10,320 nt of DNA, taken from positions 1-10,320 of the forward strand of contig CAMNHM010000096.1 in assembly GCA_946539475.1 (NCBI GenBank), written 5' to 3'. Origin of the DNA: an uncultured Prevotellaceae bacterium (GTDB lineage Bacteria; Bacteroidota; Bacteroidia; Bacteroidales; Bacteroidaceae). Both the position numbers and the translations under genes were made by a program. Below, one piece after another: positions 1-5,901 of the stretch (the stretch's first letter is position 1; the number at the start of each line of letters is the position of its first letter). A model generated the notes under the pieces. The model had not been told where the DNA came from. It made no database searches and saw nothing but the letters and a program-made list of their open reading frames with translations.

Positions 1-1070
1 CCGCACATATAGTGGGCAGCAGGCCGGACAGGGATATAGTCGGTGGTGATGTCGATGCCCATCGAAAGACACTTCTGATAGATGTTTGGAAAATGGTGGC
101 GTGTCTCGGCAGCATCTTTGTGTGTGACGTCGAGGCATACGTGGTCGATACCATGAATCTTCATCTCCTTATCGATGGCACGCGCCACGATGTCGCGTGG
201 AGCCAGCGAGAGGCGTTTGTCGTACTTCTCCATGAATGTCTCGCCATTGGGCAGCTTCAAGATGCCGCCATAGCCACGCATAGCCTCGGTGATGAGGTAG
301 GCAGGATGCGTCTCATTGGGATTATGGAGCACGGTGGGATGGAACTGTACGAACTCCATGTCCTGCACTGTTCCCTTGGCACGATATACCATTGCGATGC
401 CGTCGCCCGTAGCGATGACTGGGTTGCTCGTGGTCAGATAGACAGCTCCACAGCCACCCGTACACATGACGGTGAACTTCGACAGATAGGTGTCGACCTT
501 CGACGTTTCGGGATTCAGCACATAAGCGCCATAGCACTGTATGTGGGGCGAGCGCCGTGTGACGCGCACGCCGAGATGGTGTTGGGTGATAATCTCAACG
601 GCGAAGTGGTTCTCCTTCACGGTGATGTTCGGACAGGCTCGCACCGACTCCATCAGTCCACGCTGTATCTCAGCACCGGTGTCGTCGGCATGATGGAGGA
701 TGCGGAACTCAGAGTGGCCGCCCTCGCGATGGAGGTCGAAGGTGCCATCGTCCTTGCGGTCGAAGTTAACGCCCCACCCTACCAGCTCGCGTATTTGCTC
801 GGGTGCACAGCGCACCACCTGTTCCACAGCTTTCCGGTCGCTGATGAAGTCGCCCGCAATCATCGTGTCCTCGATGTGCTTCTCGAAATTGTCGACGGCG
901 AGGTTTGTCACCGAGGCCACACCACCCTGTGCGAATGACGTATTCGCTTCGTCGAGGTTTGTCTTACAGATGAGGCAGACGGAACCTTTCTTCGCCCGTG
1001 CCACTTTTAGGGCATAGCTCATGCCGGCCACGCCTGCTCCGATAATCAGGAAGTCATATTTATAGACCAT
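1..1070 (-). CDS. nadB: L-aspartate oxidase, partial (C-terminus outside window)
   Basis: This flavoenzyme oxidises L-aspartate to iminoaspartate, the first step of de novo NAD synthesis; NadA then condenses the product with dihydroxyacetone phosphate. The ATG at 1070 gives a protein opening MVYKYDFLIIGAGVAGMSYA, a Rossmann FAD motif with GxGxxG at residues 11-16. The succinate dehydrogenase/fumarate reductase flavoprotein pattern follows: a TSFAQGGVA stretch, a GGHSEFRILH stretch, a QFHPT motif and an ITEAMRGYGG stretch. The readable part (about 356 residues) ends in RPAAHYMC, the conserved segment holding an active-site histidine. E. coli NadB has about 540 residues, so roughly the last third lies beyond the edge. 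NadB fits better than SdhA/FrdA because of this ordering and the absence of the flavin-linking HT motif near the N-terminus. It starts 23 nt after the upstream gene with no visible promoter, so it is probably the third gene of the dacB operon. In anaerobes fumarate is the likely electron acceptor (family knowledge). Confidence 0.93.
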   Translation of the reverse strand, partial: MVYKYDFLIIGAGVAGMSYALKVARAKKGSVCLICKTNLDEANTSFAQGGVASVTNLAVDNFEKHIEDTMIAGDFISDRKAVEQVVRCAPEQIRELVGWGVNFDRKDDGTFDLHREGGHSEFRILHHADDTGAEIQRGLMESVRACPNITVKENHFAVEIITQHHLGVRVTRRSPHIQCYGAYVLNPETSKVDTYLSKFTVMCTGGCGAVYLTTSNPVIATGDGIAMVYRAKGTVQDMEFVQFHPTVLHNPNETHPAYLITEAMRGYGGILKLPNGETFMEKYDKRLSLAPRDIVARAIDKEMKIHGIDHVCLDVTHKDAAETRHHFPNIYQKCLSMGIDITTDYIPVRPAAHYMC

Positions 1071-1093
1071 AGCTTATTGTAGTTAATTTGCTG

Positions 1094-1561
1094 TTATTTC
1101 TTAGTAAACAATGCCTTCAGCCACCTAAAGTTACCTATCCACTGCAGGATAGGACCAACGACGGGAAGAGCGCGCAGACCACCCCAACGCAGACGGTTCA
1201 GCTCGTCGGGCAGCGCCTGTGAGATGACCTCGTTGAGCTTTTGCTCAGCCATCGTCTTGGCATGGTCCTCAGCCGAAATGCGGTCTGACTCCTTCCGCAT
1301 GCTGACAACCGCCTCCTTGATGGTCTCGCCCGTTGCTGCCAGCGCCATCGGCTGGAACTTCCCGAGCAACTCGTTGTACTCCGTGTAGAGCGGGCTCTGC
1401 AGGAACCGGGCGACGAAGGTCCCCTGGTCGGTGCTGGCAGAGGCCATTGCGTCGAGACGGGCAAAGAACTCATTGAATTCCTGTCGTGCAGCATCGTCGA
1501 GCCGATACTGCTGATCCACGACATCACGGTAGGGTTTTGTCCAAGGGTGATTAGTTTCCAT
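1094..1561 (-). CDS. Hypothetical protein, 155 aa, conserved function unknown
   Basis: I do not recognise this protein. It is 155 residues, rich in charged residues and predicted helix, with no signal peptide. Residues 20-115 read as amphipathic helices (EFNEFFARLDAM near 29-40, then a lysine/glutamate-rich stretch near 82-112). The C-terminus is different: from about residue 126 it is tryptophan-rich, basic and hydrophobic (WGGLRALPVVGPILQWIG, then FRWLKALFTKK). This could be a membrane-surface helix or an oligomerisation segment, which is inference. There are no cysteines and no catalytic motif that I can name. The gene sits 51 nt after dacB and 23 nt before nadB on the same strand with no promoter match between, so it is probably co-transcribed. 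The start METNHPW was chosen because it is the first ATG of the frame; an overlapping 122-codon frame from 1566 has arginine/serine-rich composition typical of a shadow. Confidence 0.75.
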   Translation of the reverse strand: METNHPWTKPYRDVVDQQYRLDDAARQEFNEFFARLDAMASASTDQGTFVARFLQSPLYTEYNELLGKFQPMALAATGETIKEAVVSMRKESDRISAEDHAKTMAEQKLNEVISQALPDELNRLRWGGLRALPVVGPILQWIGNFRWLKALFTKK

Positions 1562-1612
1562 AACACTTATGATTTTGGTGATACAAGTCCTCTGTCGGAG
1601 CAGTGCTGTGCT

Positions 1613-2842
1613 CTATGGCTGGCAGAGCGCTATACACAGCCGATCCTGGAAGTCACGCCCCTCAGCCATCTGTTTCACGCCCTGATTGATGATGGCGAAT
1701 GCCAGCTGGTGGCCGTTGGGAGCGGTGAGATAGCCTACGAGGCCGGAGACACCCGTGACGGATCCCGTCTTCGCACGCACATTTCCCTGGGCGGCAGTAT
1801 CGACCATACGTTTTTCTAGCGTACCGTCGACACCGGCGATGGGGAGCGTAGGCCAGAGGCTCTGGTATATCTCCTGATGCTGCCAGGCGTAGCGCAGCAG
1901 GCGGACGTGTGCCTCAGCCGTCAGATAGTTGTAGAGCGACAGTCCGCTGCCATCGGCCAGGCGGTAGTGTGTCGATGAGAGCCCAAGGCTCGCAAGCAGC
2001 TCCTCCTCCATCTTCTGGGCATCCTTGGCAGTAGCAGGACGACGGCCCGTGCTTGCGGCTATCTGATAGTAAGTGGCCTCAGCGAAGAGATTGTCGCTCT
2101 CTTTCATCATCTGCTGCAGCACATCGGCAATGGTGTGCGTACGCTGACAGAGCTGTCGGGCATCACGAGGCAGCGTAGCCGTCGTCACGCTACCGCCAAT
2201 GAGCGTGATGCGCGCCGCCTTGAGCTCACGCTGCAGCTGGGCTGCAAAGTCTGCCTTACCGCCTATGAGCAATGGTGAGAGCGTAGGATTGTCGTCATCC
2301 CAGCACCATCCTTCGCCCCATTTCTCACTATCTTTCATCGACGTATCCATAACGAGGCGTCCACGGACGCTCTTCACGCCTTTATCTTTCAGTGCCTGTA
2401 CGAAAGCCTGCATGTCGCGCCGATCGAAAAGTGGGTCCATGCCTCCGCGACAGATAAGATCGCCCTGCAGCTGTCCGTTGGCAATCGTACCATTATAATA
2501 TAAGGTGGTAGTGTAGCGATAGCTGTTTCCCAATCGGGAGAGGGCGGTGACAGCCGTAAGAACCTTCATCGTGGAGGCCGTGCGCAAGAGGTGTCGAGCG
2601 TTAAAGGCATAGAGCAGGGTGTCGTCGGTGAGGTCCCACACCATGAGTCCCAGCTGCGAACGTTCCAAAAGCGAATCGTCGACAAGCGCATCTAGGCGCT
2701 GCAGCACAAGCTCGCGGTAGGGCACCACGAGCACCGTACTGTCAGATCCCTCGTGGCGTCCTGGCTCAGGCTCTATCCCCTGCGCCACGGCGCTGAGCGA
2801 CAGCACCATTGCTAGAACAATGAGTAGTCTTCTAAGTTTCAT
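1613..2842 (-). CDS. dacB: D-alanyl-D-alanine carboxypeptidase/endopeptidase, PBP4 type (peptidase S13)
   Basis: This periplasmic serine enzyme trims or cleaves D-Ala peptide bonds in peptidoglycan and binds penicillin. The 409-residue protein has an N-terminal signal peptide (basic KLRR, then a hydrophobic core, probable cut near AVAQG at about residue 22). All three penicillin-binding motifs are present in order: SxxK as S90-T-M-K93, SxN as S249-D-N251, and KTG at 358-360. The gap of about 155 residues between the first two motifs is the inserted domain typical of PBP4/DacB and separates it from the PBP5/6 (DacA) class. The DGSGLS segment near 297 is also characteristic. No C-terminal membrane anchor is visible. 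The start is fixed by the signal peptide; the next Met, M12, would destroy it. Its promoter lies immediately upstream, leaving almost no 5' leader. It heads the probable operon with the 155-aa gene and nadB. Confidence 0.93.
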   Translation of the reverse strand: MKLRRLLIVLAMVLSLSAVAQGIEPEPGRHEGSDSTVLVVPYRELVLQRLDALVDDSLLERSQLGLMVWDLTDDTLLYAFNARHLLRTASTMKVLTAVTALSRLGNSYRYTTTLYYNGTIANGQLQGDLICRGGMDPLFDRRDMQAFVQALKDKGVKSVRGRLVMDTSMKDSEKWGEGWCWDDDNPTLSPLLIGGKADFAAQLQRELKAARITLIGGSVTTATLPRDARQLCQRTHTIADVLQQMMKESDNLFAEATYYQIAASTGRRPATAKDAQKMEEELLASLGLSSTHYRLADGSGLSLYNYLTAEAHVRLLRYAWQHQEIYQSLWPTLPIAGVDGTLEKRMVDTAAQGNVRAKTGSVTGVSGLVGYLTAPNGHQLAFAIINQGVKQMAEGRDFQDRLCIALCQP

Positions 2843-2847
2843 CGATG

Positions 2848-2878
2848 CAAAGGTAGTGTAAATCGAGCGAAATACAAA
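2848..2878 (-). promoter_or_regulatory. dacB operon promoter, Bacteroidetes type
   Basis: On the minus strand TTTG (2878-2875) is followed after 19 nt by TACCTTTG (2855-2848), matching the Bacteroidetes -33/-7 consensus TTTG, 19-21 nt, TAnnTTTG. Taking the last G as about -4 puts the transcription start near 2844, only 1-2 nt before the dacB ATG at 2842. The transcript would therefore be leaderless or nearly so. The match is seen in sequence; the exact start site is inferred. Confidence 0.75.
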
Positions 2879-3052
2879 GAAAAAAATCGTTTTTCTTTTG
2901 ATTTCCGAGATGCAGCCTGCTTTCGGACATAGTTCAGAGACTCGAATGAGCGAGCGAAAAGCCCAAAATCATTTGCGATCTTCCGGACGACAACATCTAC
3001 TTAACATAAAAAGCACTCCGACAAGTAATGCACACTTTTAGCATTTTTTTAG

Positions 3053-3063
3053 ATACTAAGTAT
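3053..3063. promoter_or_regulatory. Short palindrome at the nrdD -33 element, possible operator
   Basis: ATACT-A-AGTAT is a perfect 5-bp inverted repeat with a single central base. Its last base is the first T of the TTG -33 element of the nrdD promoter, a place where a bound protein would affect RNA polymerase. It does not match the FNR/CRP-type TTGAT...ATCAA pattern or the proteobacterial NrdR box. An 11-bp palindrome in AT-rich DNA can arise by chance, so the operator role is speculative. Confidence 0.25.
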
Positions 3064-3092
3064 TGCCATGTTGGAGATTTTTTGTATCTTTG
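3063..3092 (+). promoter_or_regulatory. nrdD-nrdG promoter, Bacteroidetes type
   Basis: TTG at 3063-3065, 19 nt, then TATCTTTG at 3085-3092 fits the Bacteroidetes -33/-7 consensus closely. It predicts a transcription start near 3096 and a 5' leader of about 110 nt before the nrdD ATG at 3206. No better match was seen elsewhere in the upstream region on this strand. Confidence 0.78.
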
Positions 3093-3104
3093 CACCCGAA
3101 TAGC

Positions 3105-3123
3105 GTTTTCCAAAACGGACAAC
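3105..3123 (+). repeat. 19-bp direct repeat, copy 1, in nrdD leader
   Basis: GTTTTCCAAAACGGACAAC is repeated at 3148-3166 with one mismatch (C to G at position 16) and a start-to-start distance of 43 bp, close to four DNA helical turns. The first 12 bases are themselves an inverted repeat (GTTTT-CC-AAAAC). Copy 1 begins about 10 nt after the predicted transcription start, so it could act as DNA (operator) or as RNA. Confidence 0.8.
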
Positions 3124-3154
3124 TTTTTAAAATCAAAAAACAGAAAAGTTTTCC
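3117..3154 (+). promoter_or_regulatory. Potential leader hairpin upstream of nrdD
   Basis: Bases 3117-3128 can pair with 3143-3154: ten Watson-Crick pairs, one G-U pair and a single mismatch (3120/3151), closing a 14-nt A-rich loop. The stem uses the right half of repeat copy 1 and the left half of copy 2, so it competes with the small palindrome inside each copy. No U tract follows, so it is not a standard intrinsic terminator. Pairing is read from sequence; a regulatory role is inferred. Confidence 0.45.
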
Positions 3155-3166
3155 AAAACGGAGAAC
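3148..3166 (+). repeat. 19-bp direct repeat, copy 2, in nrdD leader
   Basis: GTTTTCCAAAACGGAGAAC is the second copy of the sequence at 3105-3123, with 18 of 19 bases identical. It ends 39 nt before the nrdD start codon. The sequence between the copies is A/T-rich and not repeated, so the pair looks like two discrete sites rather than a tandem expansion. Confidence 0.8.
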
Positions 3167-3205
3167 ATCCATCAAAGCCGAGACGACAAAAGAGCTATAA
3201 ATAAT

Positions 3206-5299
3206 ATGGAAATTAAGAACTTTACAATCACAAAACGCGACGGCTCGAAAGACCGTTTCTCGTTAGACAAAATCATGAACGCCATCGTAAAGGCGTTCGA
3301 GAGTGTGGACGAGCCTGCCGACCTTGGAACTATCTCAAAGATTCTCAGCCACTTGGACATCAAGGACGACATCAAGGTGGAAGACATCCAGAATCAGGTA
3401 GAGGAAGCTCTGATGCGCGAGGGCCACTACAAAGTGGCAAAGTCGTTCATGCTATATCGTCAACAGCACAGTGAAGACCGTGAGACACTACAGAAGCTGC
3501 AGTTCCTTTCGGAGTACTGCGAGTCGGTTAATGCTGCCACCGGTTCCAAATACGACGCTAATGCCAACGTCGAACACAAAAACATCGCCACGCTCATCGG
3601 CGAGTTACCCAAATCGAACTTCATCCGGCTGAACCGTCGTCTGCTGACCGACCGTATCAAGAAGATGTATGGCAAGCAACTTGCCGACGAGTACATCGAC
3701 AAACTGACCCACCACTTTATATATAAGAACGACGAGACATCACTGGCCAACTACTGTGCCTCGATCACCATGTACCCCTGGCTTATCGGAGGCACCATTT
3801 CTATCGGCGGCAACTCAACAGCTCCCACCAACCTGAAGTCGTTCTGCGGAGGCTTCGTCAACATGGTGTTCATGGTCAGCTCGATGCTCAGCGGAGCCTG
3901 TGCCACGCCCGAGTTCCTCATGTACATGAACTATTTCCTGGGCAAGGAGTATGGTCGCGACTACTACCTGCACGCCGACCAGCAGGCCGACCTGAGCCTG
4001 AAGAAGCGTACGCTCGACAAGGTCATCACCGACTATTTCGAGCAGATTGTCTACACCCTGAACCAGCCTACGGGAGCCCGCAACTACCAGGCAGTGTTCT
4101 GGAACATCGCCTATTACGACCGTTACTATTTCGAGAGTATCTTCGGCGAGTTCTACTTCCCCGACGGTTCGAAGCCCGACTGGGATGGACTCAGCTGGCT
4201 ACAAAAACGGTTTATGAAGTGGTTCAACAAGGAACGCACGAAGACGCTGCTGACGTTCCCCGTAGAGACAATGGCCCTGCTCGTCGACGAGAATGGTGAA
4301 TGTAAGGACAAGGAGTGGGGCGACTTCACAGCTGAGATGTACTCGGAGGGCCACTCGTTCTTCACCTACATGAGTGACAACGCTGACTCGCTGAGCAGCT
4401 GCTGCCGCCTGCGCAATGAGATTACCGACAATGGCTTCAGCTACACGCTGGGCGCCGGTGGTGTGTCGACAGGCTCTAAGAGCGTGCTTACCATCAACTT
4501 GAACCGCTGCATCCAGTACGCCGTGAACAACAAGATGGACTATCTGGAGTATCTGAGCACGGTCATCGACCTCTGCCATAAGGTACAGCTAGCCTATAAC
4601 GAGAACCTGAAAGAGCTGCAGCAGCACGGCATGCTGCCACTGTTCGACGCCGGCTATATCAATATCAGCCGCCAGTATCTCACCATCGGCATCAACGGTC
4701 TCGTGGAGGCAGCCGAATTCATGGGGCTTAAGATTACGCCCAACGATGAATACATGCACTTCGTGCAGGGCATCCTCGGACTCATCGAGAAATACAACAA
4801 GCAGTATCGCACGAAGGACGTGATGTTCAACTGCGAGATGATTCCCGCAGAGAACGTGGGCGTGAAGCATGCCAAGTGGGACCGTGAGGACGGATACTTC
4901 GTGCCACGCGACTGTTATAACTCCTACTTCTACGTCGTAGAGGATGACTCGCTGTCGGTCATCGACAAGTTCAAGCTGCACGGACGCCCCTACATCGAGC
5001 ACCTCACTGGCGGTTCCGCCCTGCACATGAACCTGGAAGAACACCTCTCGAAAGAACAGTACCTGCACTTGTTGAAGGTCGCCGCCAAGGAGGGCTGCAA
5101 CTACTTCACGTTCAACATCCCCAACACGGTGTGCAACGACTGTGGACACATCGATAAGCGCTACCTGAAAGAGTGCCCGCACTGCCACTCGAAGAACATC
5201 GACTATATGACCCGAATAATCGGATACCTGAAACGTGTCAGCAACTTCTCACAGGCCCGCCAGGAAGAGGCTGCACGACGCTTCTACGCAACGGTGTAA
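3206..5299 (+). CDS. nrdD: Anaerobic (class III) ribonucleoside-triphosphate reductase
   Basis: This glycyl-radical enzyme reduces ribonucleoside triphosphates to deoxyribonucleotides without oxygen. The 697-residue protein is full length. Residues 1-90 form an ATP-cone allosteric domain (FTITKRDGSKDRFSLDKI at the start). The catalytic barrel follows, with a SFCGG segment (C214) and a SSCCRLR segment (C399, C400) in the middle; one of that pair is the best candidate for the finger-loop thiyl cysteine. Near the C-terminus four cysteines form a zinc site (CNDC at 643-646, CPHC at 657-660). The radical site is RIIGYLKR, with Gly673 about 24 residues from the end. The tail VSNFSQARQEEAARRFY differs from the E. 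coli NrdD tail. nrdG, its activase, lies 63 nt downstream. The ATG at 3206 gives a correct ATP cone; no strong Shine-Dalgarno is seen, which is normal for this phylum. Confidence 0.97.
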   Translation: MEIKNFTITKRDGSKDRFSLDKIMNAIVKAFESVDEPADLGTISKILSHLDIKDDIKVEDIQNQVEEALMREGHYKVAKSFMLYRQQHSEDRETLQKLQFLSEYCESVNAATGSKYDANANVEHKNIATLIGELPKSNFIRLNRRLLTDRIKKMYGKQLADEYIDKLTHHFIYKNDETSLANYCASITMYPWLIGGTISIGGNSTAPTNLKSFCGGFVNMVFMVSSMLSGACATPEFLMYMNYFLGKEYGRDYYLHADQQADLSLKKRTLDKVITDYFEQIVYTLNQPTGARNYQAVFWNIAYYDRYYFESIFGEFYFPDGSKPDWDGLSWLQKRFMKWFNKERTKTLLTFPVETMALLVDENGECKDKEWGDFTAEMYSEGHSFFTYMSDNADSLSSCCRLRNEITDNGFSYTLGAGGVSTGSKSVLTINLNRCIQYAVNNKMDYLEYLSTVIDLCHKVQLAYNENLKELQQHGMLPLFDAGYINISRQYLTIGINGLVEAAEFMGLKITPNDEYMHFVQGILGLIEKYNKQYRTKDVMFNCEMIPAENVGVKHAKWDREDGYFVPRDCYNSYFYVVEDDSLSVIDKFKLHGRPYIEHLTGGSALHMNLEEHLSKEQYLHLLKVAAKEGCNYFTFNIPNTVCNDCGHIDKRYLKECPHCHSKNIDYMTRIIGYLKRVSNFSQARQEEAARRFYATV

Positions 5300-5304
5300 C
5301 ACTC

Positions 5305-5345
5305 AGGAGCCAGGAGGAGGAAGTCCGTCCTGACTCCTGGCTCCT
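5305..5345 (+). repeat. Perfect 12-bp inverted repeat (hairpin) between nrdD and nrdG
   Basis: AGGAGCCAGGAG (5305-5316) is the exact reverse complement of CTCCTGGCTCCT (5334-5345). The 17-nt interior can add a further 4-bp stem (AGGA 5318-5321 with TCCT 5328-5331). The stem is strong and GC-rich but is followed by CACGTAAAGG, not a T run, so it is not a classic terminator. It fills most of the 63-nt gap and ends 17 nt before the nrdG ATG. It may set the relative amounts of the two proteins by stabilising or processing the mRNA, or it may be a copy of a dispersed palindromic element. Confidence 0.8.
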
Positions 5346-5362
5346 CACGTAAAGGAAAAAGA

Positions 5363-5830
5363 ATGCTGAAGTACGTCAACACAGGAATCGTCTTTCAGGA
5401 GATCCCCGACGAGGTGACCCTCGCCATCAACATCTCCAACTGCCCCTGCCGATGCCCTGGCTGCCATAGCCGCTATCTATGGGAAGACGTGGGGCTGCCG
5501 CTTGATGCCGCTGCCATCGACGACTTTGTAGAGCAGTATGGTGCCGACATCACATGCATCGCCTTCATGGGCGGCGATGCCGACCCGAAGGGTGTATGCA
5601 TCTTGGCAGAATACATCCGTGAGGAGCACCCCGAATTCCGCATTGCATGGTATAGCGGACGCATACGCATCCCAGCAGTGGTGACGAAGACCGACTTCGA
5701 CTATATCAAGATCGGTCCCTTTATCCGCCACCTGGGTCCTTTGAAAGAGCGCACCACCAACCAGCGCCTCTATCGCATCCTAGAAGATGGAAGCATGGAG
5801 GACATCACGGAGCGCTTTTGGAAGAAATAG
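5363..5830 (+). CDS. nrdG: Anaerobic ribonucleotide reductase-activating protein (radical SAM)
   Basis: NrdG uses a [4Fe-4S] cluster and S-adenosylmethionine to create the glycyl radical in NrdD (here expected at Gly673). The 155-residue length matches E. coli NrdG (154). The cluster motif CxxxCxxC is C27-C31-C34, in the context NCPCRCPGCH; C29 is an extra cysteine inside it. A GG-containing motif follows (FMGGDAD, residues 68-74), the family position for SAM binding. The C-terminal DYIKIGPF and TTNQRLYRI segments are typical of NrdG. The ATG at 5363 has an A/G-rich AAAGGAAAAAGA just upstream, the clearest Shine-Dalgarno-like site in the window. It is co-transcribed with nrdD, separated by the hairpin, and ends at the terminator at 5861-5901. 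Confidence 0.95.
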   Translation: MLKYVNTGIVFQEIPDEVTLAINISNCPCRCPGCHSRYLWEDVGLPLDAAAIDDFVEQYGADITCIAFMGGDADPKGVCILAEYIREEHPEFRIAWYSGRIRIPAVVTKTDFDYIKIGPFIRHLGPLKERTTNQRLYRILEDGSMEDITERFWKK

Positions 5831-5860
5831 CGACACTACTTCTTTTTATTATTCTCGTCA

Positions 5861-5901
5861 GGGTGATTGTTTCCAGTCTTTATGGGGCAATCACCTTTTT
5901 T
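5861..5901 (+). terminator. Rho-independent terminator of nrdD-nrdG
   Basis: GGTGATTG (5862-5869) pairs perfectly with CAATCACC (5888-5895), extended by a possible G-T pair (5861/5896), with an 18-nt loop, and is followed directly by six T's (5896-5901). It works only in the plus direction: on the minus strand no T run follows the stem. The right arm and T tract encode the last residues (KKVIAP) of the convergent mannanase, and the mannanase stop codon (5880-5882) lies in the loop. Confidence 0.75.

Larger units (their letters stand above)
2843..3205. other. Divergent intergenic region between dacB and nrdD
   Basis: These 363 bp contain no convincing gene. They are distinctly AT-richer than the flanking coding sequence in the last 200 bp. 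Content: the dacB promoter (2848-2878); a featureless middle; an 11-bp palindrome (3053-3063) overlapping the nrdD -33 element; the nrdD promoter (3063-3092); and a leader of about 110 nt with a duplicated 19-bp sequence and a potential hairpin. A 31-codon ATG frame at 2946-3041 was not accepted as a gene. Confidence 0.8.

Noticed and set aside
12..938. Long plus-strand open frame of 308 codons
   Set aside because: It is the antisense shadow of nadB; the minus-strand reading shows clear FAD and active-site motifs, and this frame resembles no family.
2946..3041. 31-codon ATG frame (begins MSERKAQNHL) in the dacB-nrdD gap
   Set aside because: It has no ribosome site or promoter of its own, and its composition gives no support. 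It ends before the nrdD promoter. It could be a remnant of a dispersed element, but nothing in the window shows that.
3085..3205. Riboswitch in the nrdD leader
   Set aside because: No known riboswitch consensus (cobalamin, SAM, purine or other) was recognised; only the duplicated repeat and simple stem are visible.
3206..5299. Long minus-strand frames inside nrdD (up to 199 codons)
   Set aside because: They are valine/leucine/histidine-rich antisense shadows of a highly conserved gene.
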